Assembly: GCA_007922225.1 (NCBI GenBank) | Contig: ML679969.1 | Coordinates: 20,788,932 to 20,852,931 of the forward strand | Length of the DNA stretch: 64,000 bases | Direction of reading: 5' to 3' | From: Emydura subglobosa | Lineage: Eukaryota > Chordata > Testudines > Chelidae | Shown: piece by piece, positions 21,695 through 32,815 of the stretch | Layout: the number at the start of each line of letters is the position of its first letter | How positions within the stretch are numbered: the stretch's first letter is position 1 | Notes under the pieces: model-generated | What the model was told of the DNA's origin: nothing | What the model saw: the letters and a program-made list of their open reading frames with translations, nothing else | Databases searched by the model: none | Program-made: the position numbers and the translations under genes

Positions 21695-22230
21695 AGGAGC
21701 TCGGAACAAGCGAGAGATCAGTTCCCGGCCCAGTGCTATTCAATGTCTTTATCAATGATCTGAAAGAAAATGTACAATCACTGCTGGCGAAGATTGCAGC
21801 TGACACAAAGATTGGTGAAGTGGTAAATAACCACAGGACAGGCCACGTACACAGAGCAATCTGTATTGCCTGGTGAGTTGGGCACCACCAAACAACGTGT
21901 TTTAAGACAGCCAAAGGCAAGGTCATGTGTCTAGGAACAAAGACTGTAGGTCTCATGGGATGGGGGCAGTATTTTGGAAACGGTGACACCAAATGGGACT
22001 TAGAGGTCATGGTAGATGAACATGAGCTCCCAGTGCAATGTGGCTAAGAGAGCAACCATGGTCCAGAGCTATCATCTAGGAGTGGGGAGAAGACATTGCG
22101 TCTGTGTTCAGCATCAGTGAGACCATCACTGGACTCCTGGGTCCAGCTGCGGGATCTGCACTTCCGAATGGATGCTGGAATGCTGGAGAGTGTTCAAGGA
22201 AGAGCCGGACTGGAAAGCCTGCCTGATAGT
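21695..22230 (+). mobile_element. CR1 LINE, left part of an interrupted copy
   Basis: This is the part of a sense CR1 upstream of a nested insertion. A reading from 21,730 gives VLFNVFINDLKENVQSLLAK and then IAADTKIGEVV, the reverse-transcriptase palm with the usual FADDTK motif changed to IAADTK. Later words (GTCATGTGTCTAGG, GGGGGCAGTATTTTGG, GTGCAATGTGGCTAAGAG, GATGCTGGAATGCTGGAGAG) follow CR1 order. The copy is broken at ATAGT (22,226-22,230) and resumes at 22,611. Confidence 0.85.
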
Positions 22231-22610
22231 ACTCAAGAACATAAGAACAGTCAGCCTAATGGTCCATCTGGCCCAGCATCCTGTGTTCCGATGGTGGTCA
22301 ATGCCAGGTGCTTCAGAGGGAATGACCAGAACAGGCAATCATTGAGTGATTCATCTCCTGTCGTCCAGTCCCAGCCTCTGGCAGTCAGAGGCTAGGGACA
22401 CCCAAAGCATAGGGTTGCATCCCTGCCCATCCTGGCTAGTTGCCATTGATAGGCTTATCCTCCATGAACTTATCTAGTTCTTTTTTGAACCCTGTTATAG
22501 TTTTGACCTTCACAACATCCCCTGGTGACGAGTTTCACAGGCTGACTGCGTCGTGTGCAGTAGTACTTCCTTTGGGTTGTTTGTTTTAAATCTGCTGCCT
22601 ATTAATTTTC
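22231..22610 (-). mobile_element. CR1 LINE of another subfamily, nested antisense
   Basis: A 380-base 3' end of a different CR1 subfamily lies antisense inside the sense CR1. On the plus strand its words are AAGAACATAAGAACAG, GTCCATCTGGCCCAGCATCC, AGAGGGAATGACCAGAACAG, CCATCCTGGCTAGTTGCC, TTATCTAGTTCTTTTTTGAA and CTGCTGCCTATTAATTTTC. The sequence ATAGT stands on both sides (22,226-22,230 and 22,611-22,615), consistent with a target-site duplication. The insertion is younger than its host copy. Confidence 0.85.
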
Positions 22611-22905
22611 ATAGTGAGAGGCTGAGGTAGGTCAGTGTATTTAGCTTAGCAAAAAGCAGGTTGAGAGGTGGCTTGATGACAGTCCCTACGCACCTCCCTG
22701 GGGAGAAGGTGCTGCTGTTGGCAGGGGGCTTTTTGATGCAGAAGACAAAGGCAGAATGAGGAAATAAGATGCACATTTTTAACAGCCAGCAAATTAACAG
22801 TTGGAACCACACGCCTAGAGAGGCGATGACTTTGCCATCACGTGGAGTCTTTAAATCAAGACTGGGTGTCTCTTCCTAAAAGATCTGCTCTAGTACAACC
22901 ACACA
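22611..22905 (+). mobile_element. CR1 LINE, right part of the interrupted copy
   Basis: The host CR1 continues after the insertion with GAGAGGCTGAGGTAGG, TTTAGCTTAGCAAAAAGC, GGTGGCTTGATGACAGTCC, TTTTTAACAGCCAGC, TCTTTAAATCAAGACTGG and AAAAGATCTGCTCTAG. These are the same words as in the CR1 at 112-735. The final GGAGGTCAGACT tail is lost. Confidence 0.8.
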
Positions 22906-23060
22906 TTCTGTGCTGGACACAGGAGTCCCTGGGGGACATTCCCTGGGGACCAAGGGGGGCGGAATTCCCTCCACTTTCCAGACACTTTTCCAGACACATG
23001 GCTGGGCCCTAGGGACTCCTGCCCCTGAATTCCTGGCAGTCACCGATCAGAGAGAGAGAG

Positions 23061-23470
23061 ATGCTGAAGGTTAATCCAGACAAGGTGGAGGTGATGGGGG
23101 TAGGTGGGGAAAGGACGTCTGGAATTGTGGGCAGTATCCATAGCCATAGCCACTTTCAATCTGTGACTGCTTAGACACTGGCACCCGTGGACTTGGATCC
23201 AGGCCTTGCCACCTGAGCCCTTCCCATGTGTGCTGCAGTCCGCACAGGGCTGGCTAGGCCTGGCGGGTGCTGGAGGCTGCAGTTCATGCAGGATGTGGCT
23301 GCCCCTCTGCTCCCTGAGCTGGGTACACCTGTTCTCCTGCAGCAGCACTACTGGCTCCTGAGGGGAACTCCAGGGGGTGGAGTATCTACACCGCCCTGTG
23401 TGATTTGGGGCCTGGCTCTCAGGGAGCTGCCTCTCAGCCAGTGTGCTGATCCCACCACTGGGATGCAATA
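23061..23470 (+). mobile_element. L2-like LINE fragment, reverse-transcriptase C-terminal part
   Basis: The reading from 23,061, MLKVNPDKVEVMGVGG, matches the L.LNP.KTEV..VG motif of L2- and CR1-clade reverse transcriptases. Near 23,275 another frame reads RLQFMQDVAAPLL, followed by a P.L..H.W.L-like stretch, which matches the LQ.VQNAAARLL...ITP.L..LHWLP motif that follows it in L2 elements. The two pieces lie in the right order and distance, with frameshifts between. The copy is ancient and inactive. Confidence 0.6.
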
Positions 23471-24045
23471 GCTGGTGAAATGCTGGGGGCCGGAAGCTTG
23501 AGGGGAGCCCCCTGGCTCTGCAGCTCACTTTCCCCAAGTTTGCAGCCCTCGAGGGTGTGGGGCAAGGCCCACCTCAACCCAGGCCCCTGCCCGCCAGTGC
23601 TGGCTGTGGGGCCATTCTTGTCTTCTGGCTGTGATGTATCAACTCATATGTGCTCGGAGCACCTTCTAGAAGGCACATCAGTAAATACAAACAAGGAGAG
23701 TACATTGAGGGGCCCACGCAGGCACAGAAATATGCAGGCAGCAGTGCAGCCCTATAAATAAACACACCCACACTCCACCACGCACGTGACGGCACTCCAG
23801 GGGAAGGCAATTGTCTGCCGCTCCCTGGGGGAGCTAGGAGTAATGGGAGGAAATTGAGCAAAGGGAAATGCAGAGTGAATATTAGGAAACATTCCCTGAC
23901 AATGAAATCTAGCAGCGAGTGGAGGCTCCCCCTGTGAGCCACCTTCACTGGGGCTGGACAGACGCAGCACAGAGTACTGCTAGGAACAAGTGTGTGGCAA
24001 CACCTGGGGCAGGGAGCTTTGGCACATGCAGTACAGCTCATGTAC
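23471..24045. other. No gene recognised
   Basis: GC-rich DNA with no supported feature. Confidence 0.4.
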
Positions 24046-24049
24046 TCCT

Positions 24050-24150
24050 CAGCACGCGCGCACGCACATATACACACATGCACTCATCCTCACAAATCCA
24101 CATACATATGGGTGCACACACTCGCTTGCACACACGCTTGCGCAGGTGTT
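24050..24150 (+). repeat. CA-rich alternating tract
   Basis: CACGCGCGCACGCAC, CATATACACACATG, ACATACATATGGGTGCACAC and related words give a largely alternating purine-pyrimidine stretch that could adopt Z-DNA under supercoiling. It is not a pure microsatellite. Confidence 0.6.
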
Positions 24151-25415
24151 ATGGCCAAGCTCGTGGTTTGCTCCAGCTGTGCGTCCGAAGACATGTCCCT
24201 GGGCACCTGAATGCAAGCTCCTCTTCAGCCCACACGCTCCTTCTCCCCAACCCCTGCCTCCCTGGAGCAGCACCCTCCTTTCCCAGCACCCTCCTTACCC
24301 AGCCTGTGGCCCTACCCACAGACACCGTCTACATCAGTGCAGCCCTCTCCTCCGCTGCTCAGCCTGGCTGATCCTTCCCGCAGACTGCCTGCACCCTAGG
24401 AATTAGAGTGGCTGGGGGCAGCTGAAGAAGCAAGGGAGCGTTCTGGGTCAAGGAGCTGGGTCCCCATTCTACAGGGCCAGGCAAGAGGGCTCTGGGATTT
24501 GCTGGTGTGCTGGGTAATTACCCCAGTGCCTCGCTCACCTCTCTCATTTTCTCAGCAGTGGCTCTGAGTGCGCGATAGACCATTCGCTTTCTGTGCTTCC
24601 CGTGAGCCCCCCGATGAGGGATTGGTGCTGTGTGTCTCCGTGCCTGCCGACACGCTGCCGTTTGGTTAGAGATGCTGGGGATGAAAATGGAATGAGGGGC
24701 TTTGTCGAGGATTTATAGGCTTTCCGGAGGAAGCAAGTTGACATTGTGCAGAGCTTCCCATCAGGCCTGAGTCTGGTCCCGTTTGAGAGGCAGGATCTCC
24801 GATGGAGCGGGCGTCCTTGGCAGCAGGGTTTCCCAGGGAACCTCCCTGCCCTGAATGCCCCTGTCCTATAGCTCCTGCCCCCATCCCTTCTGCTCCCCAG
24901 TCATGACTGGCAGGGAGGAGGCAGGCAGTGGGGCCATGCCACACCAGCCTGGCCAGTGTGTGGGATGGGGCTCACCCCAGCTACTCTCCTGCCCCAAAGC
25001 AGCCCCACTTGCCTACGGGAGTCGGGCCGCGAAGACACCACATGTCGTAGGCTCTCTCACCCAGCACACCTCAAGCCCAGCCTGGGGTCACTCCTTCCCC
25101 ACCACTCCAGCTGGCTCCTTCAGCCAGGGGCATCAGGCCTTGTGCAGGGAGGCTGCTGCTGGGCCCCAGCTGCAGTGGGTGGGCTGGAGGTTGAGGGGGG
25201 GACACAGGTGGCATGAGAAGAAGCTGCCAAAGCCAAAAACAAGAACCAGAGTGCAACCCACCCAGCTGTGCCCCCCAGGCACCTGCTCACTCAGGGCAAG
25301 CACCCCAGGGGCCTGGAGGCCAGTAGGGGCAGGGGGTGCCTGCAGGAGACAGAGAGAAGGTGGGAGCAGCCCCTCTCCCCCATTGCACCCCCTCCCCGTG
25401 CAGGCTGCCAGTTTG
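24151..25415. other. No gene recognised
   Basis: GC-rich DNA. 24,500-24,760 has a somewhat more balanced composition (TGGGTAATTACCCCA, ATGGAATGAGGGGC, GGATTTATAGGC) and might be regulatory. Nothing firm can be said. Confidence 0.35.
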
Positions 25416-25419
25416 GCCT

Positions 25420-25610
25420 GCAGGGATCACAAAGCAGATGCAGCACTTGGTCTGAGGCAAAAAGCAGAAAAGAGTTGCTATGGAGACAAACTATATATTT
25501 TTAAGGAGGCACTGAGGTATTCGCTCCGTCTGTCTAGTATTAACCTGCCAATGAAAGGCGATTGCAGCGCTGAGAAGAGGGGATCCCCTTAAATCCCAAA
25601 CAGGTCAGCA
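25420..25610. promoter_or_regulatory. AT-rich island with an RFX-like site
   Basis: GTTGCTATGGAGAC at 25,474-25,487 is close to the RFX X-box (GTTGCCATGGCAAC). It is followed by CTATATATTTTTAAGG and CTAGTATTAACC, then by CCAATGAAAGGCG. The island contrasts with the surrounding GC-rich DNA. A regulatory role is inference from motif content only. Confidence 0.25.
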
Positions 25611-27120
25611 GGGGAGGCTGGTAACTGCTGGATTTGTATTCTCATGATAATACAGGATAGCCGAAGCAGGGGCAGATTTGCAGTGAGTGGGAACAGTTAC
25701 AGGGCCAGATCTCACAGACAGAATCTGAATGGGGATAGGGATTCAGGGGACACAGGTGAAGGCCCAGACACCTGTAGGTACAGAGCGTTCCTAGCTGGAA
25801 TTTCTGGGCCAGGCTTGCAGTCTGCAGGCTTGCATTCATAGGCAACAGATGAGTGCCCACAAGTGACAGGCCTGAAAAACCCACTCGCCCACATACTGAG
25901 GATTCATAGGAAGTTCCTGCTAGATTGTGTATGTTGGAGGGGCAGGGGGGAATGGGGTGTGTGGGAGGGTAACACCTTGTTTGCTGTGTAATATACAGTG
26001 TTTCTAGCCACCATGGATTGCTAAAATCCCTTGGCAATGTGAGCCAGTGTAGACAATGCTGCTCCGGCCTCCTGACACCACAGGTAGCCTCTGCCCCCCT
26101 GCTGGGGCTCAGAGCTCTGTCACACAACACAGTGAAACCACCAAGACTCTGGTCAGTTTCACGCCCACTCCCTGGGCTTTTAGCATTGGGCAGGACCTGG
26201 GTTGCTCCCTATGGAAAAGGGCCCAAAATATGGAATCTGGAAGAGTAGCAGAGAGAAGCCCACCCCCGCTGCGCCCCCATCCCCTGCAATGGCCAGGAGG
26301 CTCTGGAGGAGGGAGACGGAATGTTCCTCCCTTGCAGCAGCTCTGGAAGGGGTGGAGGATGGAACCCTGAATGCATCAAACCTACTAGCCAAGAAGCTGC
26401 CTCAGAAGAGGGAACCCCAGATGAGGGACGTGCACAGCACATTGCTAGAGATCCCAGCAACTGGTGCTGCGCAGTGTCTTGACACTTCCCAGGGGTCCCG
26501 TCTGTGTCTTTCATAGCCCCCTCCAGCTAGTCAGAGTTTGGTAAATTACCCAAGCCCTGACAAGTGCAGTCCCGCAAGGGTGGAGGTCTGATCTAGGGCA
26601 ATCCAGGCAGCTGGCACTGGGGAATGATCATTGGCTGCAGAGGCTCTTGGTACGTGTTCCCTCATGGAGACATCCAGTGAGACACCCTCATTTTCAGACC
26701 TTTGGGAGGTGCACAAATGAGCAGCCATGTGGCGTGTGCCCAGCTGAATACACGGCTACCCAGACACCTTGCTGGTCATGCATGCCGCCTCCTGAGGATC
26801 TGGTTCCTTTGTGCCTTTGCATCATACCCGCATGGTCTTATGGCACAGTTGGCATAGACAAGCATCCATCCTGTAAAGTAGCATGCCACCCTACAGGGTC
26901 TGCGCAGGCTGGGACTGCCAGGCACCCACTCTCTGCTGCCACTACTCACACACAGCTCCTCGGTTTCCGTTTATCTCCCCGAACTTCTGTCTGCGCTTTT
27001 GTTTTCTCAACAGACATCTCAAGTGGGAGCCAAACAATGCATGAGTTTCCCTGGGCCCTTTGCAGGATGCCAGTTAGCGTCAGCAGCCCTCATGGTGAGA
27101 GGATCGTTTGTGTAGCTGAA
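25611..27120. other. No gene recognised
   Basis: Mixed unique DNA. Plus-strand frames at 26,018-26,516 and 26,647-27,168 lack domains and splice context. Confidence 0.4.
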
Positions 27121-27124
27121 TGCA

Positions 27125-27235
27125 GCTCCTCCTGCTCCTGCTCAATTAGCACCATTATTAGTCATTAGCTGCCGCCCAGTGTTGTCATTGTTTGGAGGGA
27201 TGCGAATAAAACTTGCTAACATCTAAAAATGTCTC
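27125..27235. promoter_or_regulatory. AT-rich island with SOX- and homeodomain-like words
   Basis: CTCAATTAGCACCATTATTA, GTCATTAGCTGCC, TTGTCATTGTTTGG (SOX-like CATTGTT at 27,186-27,192) and GCGAATAAAACTTGC cluster within 110 bases. Such clusters are typical of developmental enhancers. Conservation is untested. Confidence 0.25.
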
Positions 27236-28045
27236 TTCGGCCCTTGCTTTCCTTCTGCCATGTGGCTGCTGTTCGGCCGGGATGGGGTGGGTGAAGAATT
27301 GAAATGCGCTGACACTGAAGGGGGCGTGGGCACTGCTGTTCGCAGGGACCTGGAGGCAGGAGCACACACCTGAGCTGTTGGCCTAAGGTGGTGGAAGTCC
27401 AATAGGATGGACAGATGAATTGGCAAGATTTCCACAGTCAAGGGGCAAAATCTTGAGCCAAGATCTCCTAGGAATGGCAGTTTTCATGTCATTGCAGCTG
27501 GGTCCGAATTGAACTCAGACAGAGCCTGTCCCGGTCTGGATCAGATCCCAGCTGAAAAGCACAAGGACCAGCTCAGGTCCGGGGATCAGAGCCATTCACA
27601 CTCTGAAATTCGAAGGAACTGGGGTGAGGGGCTGGTTTTGGCCTGACTCTGGCTGGATGGAGGGGAAATACCTAACCCTTTGTCCAGCTCAAGCTGGGGT
27701 CCCATTTGAAGCATAGCATTATCACCGCAGGGCTGTGGAGCTCAGGCCTGCATTGCATTGCAGTGCCCCTGCTGAGGGCATTGGTCACCCACCCACTCTG
27801 GAGAAGAGACTGCAGGGATTTCCTTGCAGTGTCCAGTGCTGGGGCCCCACAGCACCCACAGAAATGTGGGTATGAATCTGAGTGAAGCAGAAACAGAAAC
27901 CCCTATGGTCACAATACTGGGGTTAAATACATGTGGGGACTTTTGCCCCATAAGTGTGTGTAATTCTATTCACCAGAGCACCCGCTGGGGCCATGAATAC
28001 TGTCTCAGGGAGCAATGGGGTCAGACACTTGCCCAGTGTACTTCC
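27236..28045. other. No gene recognised
   Basis: Unique DNA of moderate GC, with no supported feature. Confidence 0.4.
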
Positions 28046-28049
28046 CTCA

Positions 28050-28098
28050 CATCATAGATTTCAAGCTCCAGCAGGGACTTGGGAGCGGCGGGGTCACA
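28050..28098 (-). mobile_element. Possible CR1 tail remnant, antisense
   Basis: CATCATAGATTTCAAGCTCC followed by AGCAGGGACTTGGG resembles the antisense CR1 end (CATAGATT..AAGG..AGAAGGGACC). The match is short and could be chance. Confidence 0.3.
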
Positions 28099-29248
28099 TT
28101 CCCCAGGAGCATTAGCTGTTAGTCTCAGGCCGGTTACTGCTGCATCTGCAGAGATCCACCTAGGTTCCCTTCCTCTCCCTGAGTTTCTGTGCATGCCTTG
28201 TGCACTGCTCCCTCCCCATTGCACGATGGAGACCTTTTGTGCATTGATGCATTAACCTGTGACATGGGACCCATGAGAATGTGACATGGGCGTCCTGCCC
28301 CCCCAACGGCCCAGGACATGGCGGCTCAGGAGATGGAGGTGAGGCGTCAGGGCTGGTAATTTCACAGGCAGGGCTGCCTTGTAGGCTGGTGACATCTGAA
28401 AGTGTGTAGGCGAAACTGACATACAAAAGGTGCCACTTGGAGCCAATTTACAACAGCGGGGGAAGATCATAGTGTGTCTAATTGGAAACAGAGAAGGCCC
28501 AGCCCTGCGGAGCTGTGGCTGCTCTGAGCCAGCTCTAGGGGGAGGTACAGATGCAGGCACAGGCCGTTTAAACCAGACCAAGCTCAGTGAGGAAGAGCCA
28601 GCCTGCAGGGCCCCTGGACTTGATCAGAGGAAATGTCCAGGATGTGAAAATTTTGCCTGCAAAGTCCTTGAACCCTGCCGTCTGCTTGCCAGGAACAAGG
28701 CCTGCAGCCTGGGAGACAGAAGCAGGATCTGAGCCAACAAGCGGGAGTCAGGGACTGCATGGAATCCCCTCAGTACGTGGATGTGTGTCAGGCTGTGTGT
28801 GGCTGAGCGTCACAGAGCATGTGAGGGGATGGGGAGTGCGGGGCATGAGAACCCAGCACACCCCACGAGGGAGTGCGCTCACCTGATTCTCTGCACAATT
28901 CCCCACTAGCCGACTGTAGGGAGGCACTTTGCTGGACGCCAGTGGAACAGCAAACACCTCGGACACGGCTTTTCACTAACCCTTGTGCCTCCCTGAGGAG
29001 GACAGGCACCTGAGTGTAAAGCGCATGGGCTGAGCTGCTCTGGGAGCCAGCCCTGTCCCTGAAGAAGCCAGGTATGCATGTGCATATGCAAGTGCTCATG
29101 TATGTGTGTGTGTGCCTGAGCACAGGGCCCAGGGCTGAACCGCTGGCGTAACCCCTCGTTGGCTGGGGCAGGAGTGATTGCACAGTGCGGGTTGTGCCAG
29201 TCTCCCTGCTCACTAGATGCTGTAACAGGGAAAAAGGGGCCAGAATTC
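28099..29248. other. No gene recognised; short GT-rich words
   Basis: GC-rich DNA with brief GT-rich patches near 28,775-28,800 and 29,070-29,120 (GTATGTGTGTGTGTGCC). Nothing else is supported. Confidence 0.4.
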
Positions 29249-29250
29249 AC

Positions 29251-29365
29251 GTTTTCATATTTAGTTTCCTTTGTACTCGGCTAATTAGCACCTGAGTCTG
29301 GTGATGGCATTAAGCAGCACTAAAGCTTTATTGGGGTAATTTAATTTTCCCTTTCATATCCGGAT
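29251..29365. promoter_or_regulatory. AT-rich island with homeodomain-like words
   Basis: GTTTTCATATTTAGTTTCC, GGCTAATTAGCACC, AAGCAGCACTAAAGC, TTTATTGGGGTAATTTAATT and CTTTCATATCCGG lie within 115 bases in GC-rich surroundings. TAATTA occurs at 29,282-29,287. I infer a possible conserved non-coding element. No proof is available from one sequence. Confidence 0.25.
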
Positions 29366-32300
29366 GATTTCCTTTGTTAGGGCTGGTGCCAGGCAGGAGG
29401 GGATGGGGGCCCAGGCATTACCAAGTGACAATCCTGTGTTGTCAGTATAAATAATTCCAAAGGGGAGAGGCAGGGAGGTGGGCTCAGGAACTGCAGAGCT
29501 GTCAGTCACTCCAAGAGCGAGCCGTTTGGTCCTGAGCATTGGTACGGGTGTTGCTGGCTCTATGGAGCAGCAATACAACTGGGGGCCAGACAGGAGGACA
29601 CACCCACTCCCTCATTCAGCTGATAGCAGTGCTCGGGGTGACGGGGATGAACCCACTATTGTTTTAGGTGGAGAATTGTGTTAGCCCAGAAGTTGTGATG
29701 GTGCTGCAGGTACAGGCCAGGTTCTTTCCCCGCTGGGCACAGCCAGGGAAAGGCTAATGCCAGTTTGAGCACACAGATAAAGGGAGCCGCCTCTGATGGG
29801 TCACAGCTCAACTTGATAGTAACCAGCCAAAGCAAAATGCTGCTGAGAGAAAATGCGGTTCTGAGCATGGCTGGGTCTGCGGCTAGGATTGCACTGGGTT
29901 TGCGTCTGACAGACAGAGGGGCTGACGGCTCCCTGATGGGCTGGGGTTAGAGCCCTGCTTGTTAATAATGGCGGGGGCATCCTGCTGGTCAGTAGATGCT
30001 AGCACCAATGCAGGGGTCACTGCCCACTAGCAGCAAGTGGCAAATGTTCTCCCTTTCAGTGATGGGTCGGCTCCCACTGAGCTGGGTCAGCACTGACAGA
30101 CAGGTGCAGAGAAGGGGTGATGCAGAGCCAGGCCTGCTATCTTCACTCCCATCTCACTGTGGCAGAGGGGAGGTGTCTGACCAGACCCAGCTGGTCAGAT
30201 CCTTTAGGAGGGATCTGAATCAGGTGGGTGGGGATCTGGAGCGATGGGGCTTGGAGGCGTCCTGGGAATGGGGGGCAGCAGGAAAGAGGTCCCAGGCTGG
30301 CAGTGGGAACAGGCAATGACAAGGGAACATTAGAGCACAGGGGTGGGAGGTCATGCAGGTGCCTACAGATGAACCGGAGGGAGTCTGAGCCCAGCCTAGA
30401 GAGGAAGGGTAGCAAATGAAGGAGACCAGCATGGTTTAATCAACAGTGCAGGGTGCTGCCAGGTGCTGGATTTGGGCTGACCTGAGCCCGAGGGGCCGGG
30501 GACAGAGCCTGGCTGCTATGGAGGAGGAAGCAGCAGCAGTGCCTACCAGCCTGGACGTGTGGGGAGTCAAAGGAGACCCCCCCCCCGGCTGTCAACCTGG
30601 GCAGGGTGTGGGGTACGCAGAGCACGGAGCCAGATGGTCGGGTGTCTTGATGGCAGCCGGCCAGCCAGGGCCGGTCAGAGGAGCAGTGCGTGGCTAAGCA
30701 GATTTGTGAGTCAGCCTGCGGAGAGGTGCAGCCGTTCAAGGGAAAAGGAGCAGGCCAGGTCAGTGTGATAACGGGTGACTCCATGCTCGCCGCCCATGAA
30801 TCACCCAGGGACTCATAGCCTGGCACCCGCCTGGAGCCCTGCGCCCATGGCCCTGAGACCAGCCTGTCCTTACCACAGGGGCAGCTCAGCCCTGTCTCTC
30901 CTAGCTCAGCTGAGCATGGCCAGGCCTCCATCCTTTTCCTTTCCTCCTTGTCCTTCTTCCCCGTCTCAGTGCTGAGCTGTAGGATTGGCCTTCTTACCAT
31001 GGATCGACATCGCCCCCCATCACCAGCTTCAGAGGCAGTGTGGTGGGGGGAGGCCATGGCAACCCCAGCGCCAACAGAAGAGACGCTTCCGTCTCCCTCT
31101 CTGATGCCCGCAGCGTGACTGAGATGGAAGGGCAGTAGCAGATGTGGGGAGAGCCAGACTGGCAGACTTGGGGCATCTGCTGTGCCGAGCAGGAAGCCAC
31201 AGAGTGTGGCTGCAGGAAGGCAATGAACAGGCAGGGCTGTGCACGTGAGCTGCACCCCACAGCCTGGAAAGGATGGCGGGGGCCTTTCCAGCCCTTCTAG
31301 CAGGTCGGTGTTCCTACTCAGTCCCTGCGCCGAAGCAGCCGGCTGACAGACTTAAACCAACTCAGCTAAAAGCCATCTCTCCCCGGGTCCCCACCCTGCA
31401 CAGCAGGCTTGTGCCCTTCCTCCTTGGGCTAGTGCTGGCCTCAGTGACTTGCCAGCACGAGCCTGACCCCAGAGCGGCTGCAGGAAACAGCAGAGATGGG
31501 AGCGGGGGTGCCTGCGAGAGCCCCTGGCTGAGGAGAAGGAGTGACAGGCCCTGCTTGACAGCCCAACCCCCATCTCCCACCCCACAAGAGCAGTGTCCTG
31601 CTCGGTCCTGCACAGAGGCAGCACGAGACATTGCAGCCACCCAGCGCCGGACAAAGAGCACCGCCTCCTGTTCCCATGGCACAGCTGGGGGCGGCTGCCC
31701 AGCACAAGGACAGCGGTCCATGTTTGCGGCATGTACTTGCCCCCTGCTGCTTCTCTCCCCTGCCCAGCCTGGGACGGCTGCTGAAAAGTGGAAAGCCATT
31801 TCCAAGTGGCGGTGACACGGGTGGCATGTCCCAAGGGGGAGGCAAAGAGGCGCATTCAGCACATAGATGTTAAGGCTTTTCGGTCCCCCGGGACTGCAGG
31901 CAATAAAACCCTTGTACAGCCGATCAGGACGGCAAGACACTGGCGCTCTGCATCTGCTGTCTGGCTTCAGGCGCTGTTCCCGGTGAGTTATTGCAGGAGT
32001 TAGCACTTGAAGCTCAGCCCATCTCCTCCGAGTCCAATTTCTGTCGCTGCTTCCTTCTGTAACGAAGCCCTGATCAGGTCATTAGGACATGTGGAGATGC
32101 CAGTGCAGTCATAATATTTTGCTCTAGTATCTCAAAGGGAATAACACCAAGAAATGAGGGATGGTCCCTGCTGGCTGCCATGGCGTTCTGGATCAGCCCC
32201 TACCCCAGTCACACAGGCTCAGGGGCAGAGATACAGTTGGGCATTGGCCACTGAGAAGATGGGTGTAGGAAGTGGGCATGCATGGGCATGGCGTGTGATT

Positions 32301-32589
32301 TCTGTGGGGCCGGATGTCTATGTCCATGGGATCTGAGAGAGAACTGAATTTAGCAGCCCTAACTGTCACTTAACCAAGGAGGCGAAAAGAAATAAAGGCT
32401 CCCACAGCTGTTCCCCCGCAAGAGAGGAATTACTCACTGACAGGAGAGGGGAGTGGTGTCTAGGCAGAATGGGGGAGAGAGAGCCCAGCCCATGCTCCAG
32501 CCACTAGGTGACACTGCCTTCCCAAAGTCACAAGCTGAGGCTTATGGTGTGAGGGCGGGATGAGGTGGGAGGAGGAAAGGGGTTGCAAG
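29366..32589. other. No gene recognised; GC-rich unique DNA
   Basis: No gene or repeat is supported. The minus-strand frame 30,440-31,255 (271 codons) and the frames at 31,273-32,006 on both strands are mutually overlapping and without domains. A run of ten C occurs near 30,580. CCACTAGGTGAC near 32,501 resembles a CTCF core with one mismatch. Confidence 0.4.
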
Positions 32590-32815
32590 GGGGAATTTTA
32601 CGCCTGCAACACAACCGCCAGCACTGGCAAATAGCAAATATTTCAAGAGAAATTAGGAGAAGCCAGTGACAGGCGAGTGCATTTCTATTAAAAGCTGCCA
32701 CGTGTGAGCCCTCCCCGGCCCCTCCTTACCTGACGCGTGCGAAAGCAGATGCAAACCTGACATTAATGCAATGTTCAGGGTGAGCTTTTAATTACAGATA
32801 TGTCAGAAACTTCAG
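32590..32815. promoter_or_regulatory. AT-rich island with E-box and homeodomain-like words
   Basis: CACTGGCAAATAGCAAATA, TTTCAAGAGAAATTAGG, TTTCTATTAAAAGCTGCC, a CACGTG E-box at 32,699-32,704, CAGATGCAAACCTGACATTA (octamer-like) and GCTTTTAATTACAGATA lie together. The density of such words over 220 bases suggests an enhancer-type element. This is inference only. Confidence 0.3.

Noticed and set aside
22231..22610. Independent SINE with its own promoter
   Set aside because: All its words match the antisense 3' end of a CR1 subfamily and no tRNA-like box is present.
30440..31255. 271-codon minus-strand open frame
   Set aside because: No recognisable domain. Overlapping open frames occur on both strands and the composition explains its length.
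31899..31905. AATAAAA as the poly-A signal of a gene
   Set aside because: No upstream coding exon can be supported, and the hexamer occurs often by chance.
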